The translations under genes were made by a program, and so were the position numbers. The notes beneath the pieces were generated by a model. It made no database searches and was not told the origin of the DNA. It was given only the letters and a program-made list of their open reading frames with translations. Below are positions 11,714-24,294 of a stretch of 64,000 bases of DNA, one piece after another. The stretch comes from Triangularia verruculosa (lineage: Eukaryota; Ascomycota; Sordariomycetes; Sordariales; Podosporaceae). The stretch spans positions 1-64,000 of the forward strand of contig MU863888.1 of NCBI GenBank assembly GCA_033296885.1. The letters run 5' to 3'. Each line of letters starts with the position of its first letter. The stretch's first letter is position 1.

Positions 11714-12656
11714 AAATCTTTTGTTTCGCACCCCCGAGGACAACGCAGACCTCCTCATCGCAGATTTCGGCCTCTCCCGCATCATGGACGAGGAGCAATT
11801 CCACGTCTTGACCACAACCTGCGGTACACCCGGTTACATGGCACCGGAAATTTTCAAAAAAACCGGGCACGGCAAGCCGGTTGATTTGTGGGCTTTGGGA
11901 GTGATTACGTATTTTTTGTTGTGCGGGTATACCCCGTTTGACAGGGACAGTGATTTTGAGGAGATGCAGGCGATTCTCAATGCGGATTACAGTTTTACTC
12001 CGTTGGAGTACTGGAGGGGGGTGAGCGATTCGGCAAAGGATTTTATTAGGCGGTGTTTGACGATTGATCCGAACAAGAGGATGACGGCGCATGAGGCGCT
12101 GCAGCACCCGTTTGTGGCGGGGTGGTTGAATAATGGGGAGAAGAATGGGGAGGTGGGGTTGGAAGGTGAAAAGGGGGCTAATTTGCTGCCGACGGTGAAG
12201 AAGAATTTCAATGCGAGGAGGACGCTGCATGCGGCGATTGATACGGTGAGGGCGATTAATAAGTTGAGGGAGGGGCAGCTGCAGGGGGGGATGATGAATG
12301 GGGGGAGGAGTAAGGAGCCGGGGAGGGGGTTGCAGGCTCAGAGGGGGATTCCTACGACGACGACGGCGGCGGGAGAGAACTTGAGGCCGGGACATCAGCA
12401 AGGGGGGAGGGATGATAGTGGGATTTCGGGAGTGGGGAGTTCGAATGGGAGTGCTGGAAATGGAGGACAGGATAGTGGGTTTGGTAGTGGTGGGGAGGGA
12501 TTGGTGGATGGGGATGTGAGTATGGAGGATGCACCGTACGGAGGCGGTGGTGGGAGCGGGGTGCCGGCTAGTTTGAGGCCGGGGAATGAGGCGAATAGGG
12601 TTGTTGAGACGAGCAAGGGGCTTTGGAGTGGTGGTCCGGGTGGGGGTAGGCGATGA
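11214..12656 (+). CDS. Calcium/calmodulin-dependent protein kinase
   Basis: Two exons: 11214-11390 and 11460-12656 (457 aa), joined in phase 0 after GREHM. Kinase landmarks are the Gly loop GAGSYSVV (24-31), ATP Lys46 (AAKVINK), catalytic Asp140 in HRDLKPEN, Asp161 in DFGL, and CGTPGYMAPE in the activation segment. Behind the kinase domain, KKNFNARRTLHAAIDTVRAI near residue 305 is the basic amphipathic autoinhibitory/calmodulin-binding segment typical of CaMK. The last 120 residues are Gly/Ser-rich and low in complexity. There is no EF hand, so calcium acts through calmodulin. Fungal orthologues (CMK1/CmkA type) act in growth, conidiation, stress and clock signalling, which I infer from family only. 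Codon use shifts from C-rich to G-rich third positions along the gene. Confidence 0.93.
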
Positions 12657-13477
12657 TGAGATAGTTAATAGGCAGAGAAGAAGTGGTGAGAGGTTTGATG
12701 GCCCGGCTGCGGTGATGTCTGTCAGGTACAGACATAGGGGGTAGGGAGGGTGGTTTGCTCTTTTTGATGGGAAGAGGACCAGGAATTTGTACCCTCCGTG
12801 TCTCTACCGGACAGACGTCATCGCGGCCGGGGATCAGTCGGTTTGGTGGTGTGTGTGGGTAGTGTGTGTGTGTGTGTGTGTGCTTTTCTAGATGGATAAT
12901 GGGGAATAGGAACTCTTCCTTCTTAGGTATCATGGGAACAGGGCTGGGTTTTCTCAAAGGAAAGAGGGGGAATGCGAGGAGCAAAGAACTCGGTTTCCTT
13001 TTTTTCTAGGGAAGGGTGTTTCTTTTTTTGATGTGATGAAATCGGGAGGATCACAGATTACAAATACCAACTATAGCGAGCGATTTCAAGAGAGTTTTCA
13101 TTTTTTTTTGTTGGTTGGATAATTCTGTTTTCTGACATTGGTGATTTTAGTCTGCGCTCGTGGTGTGCCTTATAATCGTCTACATAGGTATAGCCCCTGA
13201 GCCCCTGAATCGAGCTGTTGTTCACTACTCCGATAGGCTTTGTTCTTTTTGGTGTCTTTTATTTGGTATTTAATACGTGCATGTTCATTCTTACTTATCC
13301 CTGACAGACAAGAACCTCAGTGGTATATCGCTGTTCATACCAACACCATAACATAACAACATCTCAAACGAACAAATCCTTTCAAAAAAAACAAATAGAA
13401 TTGCAAAGAGCTGGGTATCATATCTAAACAAATTAAAACTCTTTCTCTCTCTATATATATAAACCCCTTCACACTTT
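12657..13477. other. Convergent intergenic region with (GT)n microsatellite
   Basis: An 821 bp spacer between the convergent kinase and DUF155 genes, holding both 3' UTRs. It has a GT dinucleotide run at about 12862-12882 and T-rich stretches. No gene seen. Confidence 0.55.
12862..12882. repeat. (GT)n microsatellite
   Basis: An uninterrupted run of about ten GT units in the presumed 3' UTR of the kinase gene. Confidence 0.9.
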
Positions 13478-14818
13478 TTACTTCCTCTCCCCTTTCAACC
13501 CCCCAATCTCCTCCCTCAAACCCCTCACCTCCCCCAGCAACCTCTCCTCAAAATCATCCTCCCTCTCCATATACAACCTCCTCAGCTCAAACCCCACCTC
13601 AATCGCAATCAAAATAATAATAATCCACTCCAGCCTCGTGCTATGCTTCTCACTGCTCATCTTCTCGCTGATATCCAGCACCCCCTGCGTCATGTTGATC
13701 ACCTCCTGCGCATACGTCATCTTGTCGTTCAGCGTCTTGATCCTCACCCCCACATCCAGCGCCTTCCCAATCTTGGCGTAATACGTCTCGAGCTTCTCCT
13801 CTGTATCCCAAAAAATGTCCGGGAGCGCGTCAGTGAGGTCGTTGTAGTGATTCAGTTGACTCCTAAGATTAAGCAGCTCCCCGGCCTTCTTGAGGATAAG
13901 ATCGCGGGACAGCGGGGCGCGGAGGCCCTGGGACAGCCGGTCGGGAATGTGCCGCGTGCTTTCCAGATACCGAGTAAGTGACGATTCCAAAACAGCGAGC
14001 TTGGTGCTCCGGGCCAAGCCGGAAGAAAATGCGATTTTGGCAAGGGTCGTGTCGAGACCCTCGCCGCTTTCCTGCTCGCGGCGGGTGCCGAGGACGACCA
14101 CGTCACCGTTGACGCGGGATTCCTCGGCTTCTGGGTCCGGGATGAACTCGAGGTCTTCTACCTCTTTGTTTTCGACAAAGGGCTGTTCGGCTGCTGGGAG
14201 GAGGTGCTTGGTGGCGAGGGTGTTGACTACATCCGGTGGAAGGGCCCAGGTGACGACTGTGCCGGACGGAAAGACGAAGATGTCCCCGTTGTTGAGGCCG
14301 CGGGCGTGGACGACTTCGGAGAGCTCGAAGCCGGAGCTGTCGGGGTCGAGGGTGAAGTTGTGGCTGGAGAGGATGTCGATTACTTTTTCCATGTCGAACG
14401 AGTCGGCCACGCAGACGGCCGAGATGGTGGAGGAGCCTTCTGCTGCGTCGAGGGGTTTTTCTGGGGAGGGGGTTGGTTTGGGGCCTGGTTTGCCTTTTTG
14501 GGCTACGATGGCTACGCGGTGGAGGGAGCCGCGGAGGGGGGGCTTGCGGCGCTTTTGTTGCTGGTTGGCCGGGGTGTTTCCATGGTTGTCGTCTTTGGCT
14601 TTTTCTTCTTTTGCTGCTGTCTTGGCGGGAGACGACTTTGGTGTCTCGACATCTGCGCGGAGGAGAGACCTCGAGGTAGAGATGCCACGGTGAGGCCGGA
14701 GAGCGGCTGTTGTCGTGCGGGGGTAGACAGTCTGCGCAAGGAGGGGCCGTGAAACATGACCAAAGGAGGTGCTGATGCTACGGGTAGCAAACCCGAGATT
14801 GGGGAGAACGGTCCTCAT
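13478..14818 (-). CDS. RMND1-type DUF155 mitochondrial protein
   Basis: A single exon of 446 aa. The start is the first ATG (MRTVLPNLGFATRSIST); an in-frame extension upstream begins with TTG. The first 60 residues are Arg/Ser/Thr-rich without acids, a strong mitochondrial presequence. A Lys-rich linker follows, then the DUF155 domain (VCVADSFDMEKVIDILSSH, DIFVFPSGTVVTWAL, FSSGLARSTKLAVLESSL, LTDALPDIFWD). One transmembrane helix lies near residues 396-412 (LEWIIIILIAIEVGFEL), and the tail is charged. This is the architecture of human RMND1 and yeast Mrx10, inner-membrane proteins that support mitochondrial translation. The related Rmd1/Sif2 branch is less likely given the presequence. It is divergent from the RINT1 gene. 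Confidence 0.88.
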   Translation of the reverse strand: MRTVLPNLGFATRSISTSFGHVSRPLLAQTVYPRTTTAALRPHRGISTSRSLLRADVETPKSSPAKTAAKEEKAKDDNHGNTPANQQQKRRKPPLRGSLHRVAIVAQKGKPGPKPTPSPEKPLDAAEGSSTISAVCVADSFDMEKVIDILSSHNFTLDPDSSGFELSEVVHARGLNNGDIFVFPSGTVVTWALPPDVVNTLATKHLLPAAEQPFVENKEVEDLEFIPDPEAEESRVNGDVVVLGTRREQESGEGLDTTLAKIAFSSGLARSTKLAVLESSLTRYLESTRHIPDRLSQGLRAPLSRDLILKKAGELLNLRSQLNHYNDLTDALPDIFWDTEEKLETYYAKIGKALDVGVRIKTLNDKMTYAQEVINMTQGVLDISEKMSSEKHSTRLEWIIIILIAIEVGFELRRLYMEREDDFEERLLGEVRGLREEIGGLKGERK

Positions 14819-15222
14819 GCTGGGGCCATTGAAGGGGGATTGACCAAAAAGCCAACTGTATGGGAAGCGGGCTATGTGCTGAGAATTAGCTCCACTCGGA
14901 AAACACAAGTCAGGGGACAAATCCCAAGATTTTCTCTTTCGACGGCAGCTTCGGGGAAGTTCTCGAGACCAAAATCCCGGCCGGCAAATGGTAATTCATG
15001 TCGTCACGGCGGGGTTATTGGCGACGTAATTACCGGTTATTTCATCCCTAACGTAAAATACACCAGACTTTTGGAACTGTGACCACATCATTGACAGCTC
15101 CACAATGCACCTGTCATCCAAGCTCATGACATGTCAACCTGAAGAGGAGCTGCTTTCCCTCCTTTCCCAACAACCAGAACCCCTGAGCCAAAAAACGGCA
15201 GTAACACACAATTTGGCCCGCC
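14819..15222. promoter_or_regulatory. Shared divergent promoter, DUF155 / RINT1 genes
   Basis: A 404 bp spacer between two opposite start codons, so it must hold both promoters. It contains CGACGTAATTACCGG near 15022, a possible but unproven element. No TATA box is obvious. Confidence 0.5.
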
Positions 15223-17614
15223 ATGGAAGACATCCGAGTCGAGGACTACCTCGACGACAAGCTCCAGTCCACCACCGACTTCGACCACCTCGACACCCTC
15301 CTCTCCTCAGTCGAATACCAGCGCTCCCAACTCCAATCCCAACTCGACGATGCCACCGCCGCCCTCGCCCTCGCCCGCCAGTCCGAGTCTGACCGCCAAA
15401 CCGCCCTCATGACCCAAATCGAAGAATTCCAATCCCTCCAAAAATCCATCGACGTCCGCCTCCAGATCATCGCCTCGTCCGACGCCCCCGACGAAGCCAT
15501 CCGCCGCCTCGAGGTCCCCATGGTACAGCTCCGCAAAGTCGACCTAGCCTACAAATACCTCTTGCTCCTCCAAGACGTCGAACAGCTCCGCCAAGCCGCC
15601 AGATCCCACCTTCCGCAGTCACCAAAAGCAGCCTTGGAACCATACACAAAACTAAAGCAGCTATGTCTGAAGTTGAAAGACCTCCAAAACCAAGCCGACG
15701 GCGCGGCGGTACACATGGTCAACCACGTCGAATCCGTCACTGAGACGTTGTGGTCCGAAATGAAAACCACCATGTCCTCTGAGCTCGAAGCCGTTCTCAA
15801 GGCACGGAGCTGGCCTAATGTGGAGCCTGACTCTGTGGTTGATGAGGAATGGCTGGCCTGCTTTGAGAAATTGGTCGACCTCCAAGTCCCCGAGGTTCTC
15901 TATTCTCCTGATGTTGTGACGCTATTACCGTTCGACGTCATGGCGCAGATCTTTATCAAAGAGTTTAGGTTCCATTTTATGAGCGATAAGCCCACCAGTG
16001 CGCCCCAGGCTATTGGGGCACATTGCTTCCCTTGGTTTACGGCCCTGTTGGAGAAGTGGGAGGATTTCTTCAGGGATAACTTTGGGGGTGTGTTAGCGGC
16101 AAGGTTTGCGGAGACGGGGGTGGCGCAAAAGATGGTGTACATGGACCCGGTGTGTGCGTTTATCACTGCCATGCTGCCGGTAGTGAGGGAGAAAGTTCAG
16201 GATACCCTCGCTGCCACAAAGGGCGATGTAGCCTTTTTGAGTAGCCTGATGGGGCAGCTTATGACCTTTGACGAGACTCTACGGAGCAATTTTGCGTATG
16301 ATGGCGGAGACGTTGAAGAAGGCTGGGGCGGTCTGACCTCTGAGGTCCTCAAAGACCACTTCCGGACATGGCTGGAAGCCGAAAAGCAATTTGCCCTGGA
16401 GAGATACCAAGCCATCATGCAAACTCAAGACGCAAAAACGATCGACTATGATTTCGCCGGGGCGGGGAAGACGAAGCCGACGTTTGCTGCGGTGAGAGTG
16501 ACGGACTTGTTGAAGAGTGTCACGACGCAGTACGAAAGGGTGAGGAGGTTCTCGCACAAGCTGAGGTTTCTGATTGACATCCAGCTCAACATTTTGGACG
16601 AGTATCACGACCATTTACGGGGCACGCTCGAGGCATATCTAAGTATCACGTCAACGGTAGGAAGAGCGTTTGGTGTGACGAAGGAGCAGATCGCCGCGCT
16701 GGAGGGAACGGGAGCATTGGAGACACTGTGCAAGGTGTATGGAAGTGCGGATCATATCGTGAATGTGCTGAAAGATTGGAGTAATGAAGAGGTACCCCCT
16801 TTTCCTCTAACCCCCTTTTACCCCCATAATATACTAACATTTTTTTTTTTTACAAAAGTTCTTCATCACCATGTGGGAACAACTCCAAACCCGCGCCAAA
16901 GTCACAGAGGACCAATCCAACCTCGCCGGCGGCATGAGCTACGACCACGTCCGCGACCGCACCTCGGCCGCGGTCGGGACAGAGAACCCAGACAGCGGGG
17001 TGCTATTTGACGAGACCATTTCGGCGTACAGCCAGCGCCGGAAACGAGCGCAGGATTTTATCGCAGAAGCACTGGTTGACTCCCACCGCAAGGCCTTCAG
17101 AGCTTACCTCCACCGCCCGCAATGGAGCACCATCTCAGATGACCTCTCCGCCGACGTGACCATCACGGCAGAGTTGGACGAGCCGCTCCGCGTGCTCAAG
17201 CGGGACCTCGATTTTCTTTCCCGGGCGTTGGGGACGGCGGCGTTCCGTCGGGTGTGGAGGGAGGGGTTGGAGAGGTTGAATAACATGCTCTGGACGGAGG
17301 TGCTGATGTCGCACAAGTTTACGGGGTCGGGGGCGGCGCAGCTGGGGAGGGATGTGAAGGCGGTGGAGGCGGTGGTGGAGAGGTATATCCCGGATGGGTC
17401 GAGTGCGTTGGGGAGTTTGGGTGATGCGGTGCGGTTGCTTAATTTACCGTTGGAAGGCGGGGAGGAGGAAATGACGCTGAAGAGGGCGACGGATATGGTT
17501 TTTACGGATAATGTAGAGGCGAAGAAGGTGCTGGAGGGGGTGGGGATGGAGGGGGGGTTGACGCCGGCGAATGCGAGGCAGATTTTGGGGAGGAGGGTTG
17601 AGAATGCTGAGTAA
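15223..17614 (+). CDS. RINT1/Tip20-family vesicle-tethering protein
   Basis: Two exons: 15223-16791 and 16859-17614 (774 aa), joined in phase 0 (SNEE/FFITMWEQL). The N-terminal 100 residues form a coiled coil (SSVEYQRSQLQSQLDDATA). The family core follows, with FRFHFMSDKPTSAPQAIG and HCFPWFTALLEKWEDFFRDN near residues 250-285, and ends in the characteristic LTPANARQILGRRV. Length agrees with human RINT1 (792) and yeast Tip20 (701). The family is part of the Dsl1/NRZ complex, which tethers Golgi-derived COPI vesicles to the ER; the peripheral-membrane role here is inferred from family. The 67-bp intron has a clear ACTAAC branch followed by a T tract. Confidence 0.9.
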
Positions 17615-18686
17615 GAGGAGGCGGAGAGTGGAGGGGGGGGGGGGGATGAGTTGTAACCGGAGATGCGGGAATGATGTTGCTTTCCGGTGGGCGGGGGGGC
17701 GGTTCGTGTTTGTTACAAGTGTTGGGATAATTGAATGATGGTTTTGGGGGAATATATGGGGTGAAGAGCTGCGGGAATGGGAGAAATATGAGATGAGTGC
17801 AGTGTAGGCGGATGAAAAAAAAGGGGATTTGGTATGGGATGTGGATGTGTTTTTTATGAACATACCGTCATCGATACTATTTCTTTTTGTTTTTTTCCGC
17901 CTGCTCTAGCATTCATCTCAAATTTCTCTCAGTCGCGCGGGTTCTGGATACCCCCTTTTTACTTGCTGGTAATTTCTAAGCTAGTCTTTGGAAATATCTA
18001 AAACATTTTTAGTAGCTGGGTGGTGGTGCAATTATAGTCAGTGTGTTGCAATGTCTTGCTGTAATCCCCCCTTGTTCGTCCATTGCGTGACTTCATTTCT
18101 GTTCCAGACATTTATTTAATACTATTGTCGAAAAAAAAAACAAGATGTATTTCAATTTTCATCTCCTCATTCATTCATTCATTCTATGCCACCTACACAC
18201 AGTCTTTCGACCTCCGGGTATAACCAACCGCGTTGAAGCAGTTGAAAAAGCAATGCCAGCCTCCCCCTTTTCCCCAGTCTCTGCGTCGTAAACAACACAT
18301 ATGCTGGACATCACCACACTCATACTCATGCTACTACACACACATATAAATCATCCCATGTACTCCCCCCCCCAATACCCAAAACCTTGGCAAGTTGATG
18401 ACCAAGTAAACAAAGACGCCGGTATAATATGCTTTTGCAAATCATTTCTCTGTTTTTCTTCCATATCCCGTGGTCTTTTTTTCCATGCAACCCATATTTC
18501 CCGATTCGTTGAGGTATCTCCTTTGATCCCAAGCACCCATTACTTTTTAGATGCTATGAAACAAAAAACAAATCCGTGACCCATAAAAAGAAAAACCCCC
18601 GCCCCTTGTTGAACATGTGGCAAATTATACGCCGGATATCATTTTTCCCCCTTTACATTATTTTGAAATAAAAACAACTGACCCGT
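17615..18686. other. Convergent intergenic region, RINT1 / SHMT
   Basis: 1072 bp between two convergent stop codons. G-rich at the left, then T-rich, with ATTC repeats near 18170-18184 and an A run near 18130. It holds the two 3' UTRs; I see no gene. Confidence 0.55.
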
Positions 18687-20329
18687 TTAAAGGCCAGCGT
18701 CGACTCTCCAGCCCTCAACGGGGAGGGGGAAGGTGGAGGACCACTCGGCGATCTCCTTCTTGAGCTCGTTGATGCGGGCAACCTCACCAGAGGCAACCTT
18801 GACCTTGAAGTCCTTGAGCTTGTTGGCCTCCTTGGGGAGAGTAGCCTGGACCTCCTTGCAGAGCTTGATGGTCTCATCAATGTACTTGGCGACGCGCGCA
18901 AAGTCCTCCTCGCCAAAGCCACGGGAGGTCATAGCGGGGGTACCGATACGGAGACCGCCGGGGGTAAGAGCGCTCTTGTCACCAGGGACGGCGTTCTTGT
19001 TGCAGGTGATGTTGATCTGCTCAAGGAGGGCCTCAACACGGGCACCGTCGAGAGCAAAGGGGCGGAGGTCGAGGAGGACCATGTGAGAGTCGGTACCGCC
19101 GGAGACGAGCGTGTGGCCCTGCTCCTTGAAGACCTTCTCGAGGGTCTTGGCGTTGGCAACAACCTTCTCCTGGTAGGCCTTGAACTCGGGGGAAGCGGCC
19201 TGCTTGAGCGCAACGGCAAGAGCCGTGATGGTGTGGTTGTGGGGACCACCCTGGTGACCAGGGAAGACGGAGAAGTTGATCTTGTCCTCAAGGTCGTAGA
19301 GGGTCTCCTTGCCAGTCTTGGCATCGACGGAGCGGACGCCCTTGCGGAAGAAGATCATGGCACCACGGGGACCACGGAGGGACTTGTGGGTGGTGGTGGT
19401 AACGACATCGGCGTACTCGAAAGGAGTGGGGATGACGCCCGAGGCGACGAGACCAGAGATGTGGGCAATGTCGACAACGAGGTAGGCGCCAACAGAGTCG
19501 GCGATCTTGCGCATGCGCTCATAATCGATGAGGCGGCAGTAGGCCGAAGTACCGGCAACAAGGATCTTGGGGCGGAAGAGCTGAGCGTTCTTCTCGAGCT
19601 GGTCGTAGTCAATGATACCGGTGTCAAGGTTGACGCGGTAAGGCATGGTCTCGAAGTAGGTGGAGACAGCAGAGATCCTAGGAAGGCCCATGTCAACAAT
19701 CTGTGGGGTAATGAAAATCCGGGGGAGCTTGGAAATGCTTACTTGCGCTGGGGGGTCTGATAGCCGTGGCTCAGATGACCACCGTGGGGAAGGTCAAGAC
19801 CCATGAGTCTGCCGTGAGGAGGCATGATGGCCTGGTAGACCTGGAGGTTGGCAGGGCTGCCGCTCAAGCACTGAACGTTGACACCCCACTTGGCGGAATC
19901 GACGTGGAAGGCCTCAAGGGCACGCTTCTGGCAGAGAAGCTCAATCTCATCGATGTGCTGGTTGCCACCATAGTAACGAGCACCGGGGAGACCCTCAGAG
20001 TACTTGTTGGACATGGGGGAGCCAAGGGCATCGAAAACGGCGCGGGAAGTAACGTTCTCGGAGGCGATGAGGATGATGGACTCGCGCTGACGCTGGATCT
20101 CGTGCTTCTGTAGGAGGGGTTAATGCTGCTGTCTGGGCATACCGGGGCTGTTCCAATGGAGGCGTACCATGATCTCAGCGACCTCGGGGTCAGAGTCCAC
20201 GAGGGACTTCTCGAGGAGCTAGAAGCGGTGAGTCAGCACATGGCGAGTCTGGCAAGTAAGATGGTTGAGGGGAAGAATGCTAACCTGCTTGTGCTCCTCG
20301 GAGAGGGCATATGTGCTGGAGGGAGCCAT
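18687..20329 (-). CDS. Serine hydroxymethyltransferase, cytosolic
   Basis: Four exons: 20329-20285, 20218-20168, 20107-19743, 19677-18687 (483 aa), all in frame. The enzyme is PLP-dependent and interconverts serine plus tetrahydrofolate with glycine plus methylene-tetrahydrofolate. Motifs are [40 protein letters not shown], and the PLP-binding Lys252 in [15 protein letters not shown]. Length and the plain N-terminus ([15 protein letters not shown], no presequence) indicate the cytosolic isoform (yeast Shm2 type) and not the mitochondrial one. The last intron skips a short in-frame MGLP stretch; using the later TAG acceptor restores the family sequence [11 protein letters not shown]. The codons are strongly biased to C-ending, as in highly expressed fungal genes. 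Confidence 0.96.
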
Positions 20330-20556
20330 TGTGTCTGTGGGGAGGGAGATATGACTTGGCGAATGGAAGGAATTGGTTTGGTGATGAGGGAAAAGAAGGA
20401 AGAGAAAAAAAGTTTGGGAACGAGACGAGGATTCACAGGGTCTTTGTCTTCGGTTGGCGGGGGGCGTCAGGAAGGGAGATCGGAGGCAGGAGAGAAAATT
20501 TGGGAACCCCCACTTCGTGAGTGAGCATCAGTTGCGGAGCTTTGCAGCGAAAAAGG

Positions 20557-20600
20557 AGGGGCAGCAGGGCGTTGGAGGGGCAGCAGGGCGTTGGAGGGGC
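20557..20600. repeat. 19-bp tandem repeat, about 2.3 copies
   Basis: The unit AGGGGCAGCAGGGCGTTGG occurs at 20557-20575 and 20576-20594 without a mismatch, followed by a partial third copy. It lies about 230 bp upstream of the SHMT start. Confidence 0.9.
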
Positions 20601-21703
20601 TTTGGTTGGGACCTGCAACACCAGCCAAAGTCATGCCAAGCTCAACATGCATCTATCGAAGTCTACAACGACCGAATCGGTCATATTCGGCCACTTTTCA
20701 ACAGCGATCTCGGGCCTCCGTTCCCCTGCCGCTGCTTGTGTCGGCGACGGAAGCTATCTACATACAGTATATAGGCTTGGCCATCTCCTTGGTGAATTCG
20801 ATTATGGGACTATCTAGACATTCGCACACAGCAGATGCCAATCTGAGGTAGTATCGCAATATGCGGTCTGCCAGTCTACATACGCAGTAGGTAGCTCACC
20901 ACACCACACACCGCACCGACTATCTCGAGGTCGCTTGCTGCTTACTGGAATGACTGTCCGAGTCTGGCCCGGGATCGGGACCGGAAAATCGGATCAAGGT
21001 GGAGTTGCGTGCCGATGTCTCGATCCGGACAAGGGCCAATTGGGAGTCATTGGATGCCGTCATCTTGCCATAACTCACCAGTAATCTCAAAAAGGGGAAA
21101 GTGAAGCTCTTAAAGGAGCCTTTGCGTCCTGTTCAAGCTCTACACCGAAAATCCTGCTTTTCAAACTCTCCAAACTGACCTCTGTGAGAGCGCCAATCAG
21201 ACCAGGGTGCCATCAAGGTTCTTACCGCCCCAGTGCTACAACGAATGCCATCTCCCAATTCAAAGACACCTGCTGATAGCCTTCATCAATGTCCATCAAC
21301 GGAATGATGTGCGCTAGGGAGCCTGTTTGGTAGGTCACGGGATCGGCTATGAGGTGAGGCGGACGTTCTGCACACATGGGCTGGCAAGGTCTGTATGGTA
21401 ATGGGAGGCCCGGAAGCGAGTCGCAGTTGGATGAAACGGTCAGCCAAGCCTCGAGTTAGCGAATCGTTGCCATGGCTGCCGTACAATACCACTGTAATTA
21501 CGATACACCGGTGCCTGGGCGCTGCTTCCCCGCGCCAAGACGTCATGCGGCAGGGGGGACCACACGCAAGCGGAGGCATCACGATACCCGATACGGGTTA
21601 CCTTGAAGGTGACTGGCCCGTCCGTCGTCAGCAGCGCCACCTTGAGCTCTGTCTGCCGCCTGTCGCCTGCCACAACAAGCCAAGACTGCGTGGCCAGCCA
21701 AGC

Positions 21704-21740
21704 AGCACCCAGCACCCAGCACCCAGCACCCAGCACCCAG
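21704..21740. repeat. 7-bp tandem repeat (AGCACCC)5
   Basis: Five perfect AGCACCC units, about 205 bp upstream of the aspartic protease start codon, in its promoter or leader. Confidence 0.93.
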
Positions 21741-21944
21741 AACCTTCGTCACCGTTGAACTCTCACCCATCCATCTCCAACGCACCTCTCTCCAACTCTC
21801 TCCCCTTCCATTTAACACCAGTCTTTGGTTGCATCCCTTTTCCATCAACGCCATCCCCATTGCCCTCCACACACGCGCCGACCGACCCGACGCTCTCTTA
21901 TCACCGTCTCTCATTTCCCGCACCCACTTATCGGACTGCCCAAC

Positions 21945-23254
<1,310 letters not shown>

Positions 23255-24294
23255 TGGAGGGCTCGGAAGTCGATTGCGATTGATGATCGGAAGAAGAGAA
23301 AGGGCGCAAAGGGCTCGAGACCTTGATGATGCTAGGATGGCATGAACATGAACAGCGAAGGGTATGGAAGGGAAGGGAAGGGAGAGGAGATTGGGAGTTG
23401 GGTTTCCTTTTTTTTTTTTTTTTTTTTTCTTGGTTGCGTCTTGGTTTGATCAGTTTCCTCTTGTTGCTTTTGTTGCTTTTGTCGTTTTCGGAGTTGGCAC
23501 ACACACCATCATCATCAGTAATGCGGCGGAAACTGTACCTTACATGTCCAAAGCACCAAGTTGCACCAGTTTCCTTTTTGTAAAGTAATCATGGGATAGC
23601 AATCCAGTAAACAGGCATATTACTGCATTTTTATTTTTATTTTTTTACTGTCTAGTTTATGCCGTGTTCCCAATGATGCATGAGACGGCCATGATGGAAA
23701 TGCCATGAAACCGTTTTTGGAGCTGCTGCAATGCCAGTGATCGCTGCGACAGATGCAGCCAAATGCAGAGTGCAGCGCTGGGCAGCAGGGGCTGGGAGGG
23801 CGGTCACGTGCGGACCTGAAGTAAAAAGGGCTCCACTCACTGATAGAAAGAGGATTAGCGTGGATAAGCCTCGCGCTGGCTTTTCGTAATCAGTTTCTTG
23901 GGTGAGTTTGAACGACGGCTCTCCGCCATCCTCAGCACTTTGCAGCCTGCAACGGAGCAGAAAAAAAAAGGGAGAAAAAAAAAGAGAGAATAAGCCATCG
24001 GATGCCGTGTGCCGCCCCAAGTCGGACGTTAAATCGCAAAGGCAACCGTCCTGCTCATCCCGTGCACCCGTTTTGGATGAATTCGGCCTGTTGAGCGCGA
24101 CAAGGCTGCAGACGACGAGTTAGCAGTTATCCCTATCCTATCCTATCCTATCCTCCCTTCAAGCAACACGCGAATCGCGCGACAACCCACGCAGCTAAAA
24201 AACCACCCACCTTTTTACATCCCACCTCGCGGGGTCCATCACCACCACCCACGGGTCTTACGGGTCTCACGGGTCGAAGCATTCCCCGCCAACC
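23255..24294. other. Intergenic with poly-T tract and TATCC repeat
   Basis: 1040 bp between tandem plus-strand genes. It contains a T run (about 23408-23428) in the protease 3' region and a short CTATC repeat (24133-24154) in the leader of the next gene. No gene seen. Confidence 0.5.
24133..24154. repeat. (CTATC)4 short tandem repeat
   Basis: Four pentamers upstream of the Gln/Pro-rich protein gene, about 140 bp before its start codon. Confidence 0.85.

Larger units (their letters stand above)
20330..21944. other. Divergent intergenic region, SHMT / aspartic protease, with tandem repeats
   Basis: A 1615 bp spacer carrying both promoters. It holds a 19-bp direct repeat (20557-20600) and a 7-bp tandem array (21704-21740). 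The leader next to the protease start is C/T-rich. The open frames here have no coding character. Confidence 0.5.

Noticed and set aside
19678..19742. Alternative SHMT acceptor that would retain IVDMGLP in the protein
   Set aside because: It joins in the wrong phase with the GTAAGC donor. The later TAG acceptor restores both the frame and the conserved [11 protein letters not shown].
19083..19760. Plus-strand open frame opposite SHMT
   Set aside because: Antisense to highly biased SHMT codons, a common artefact; no family match.
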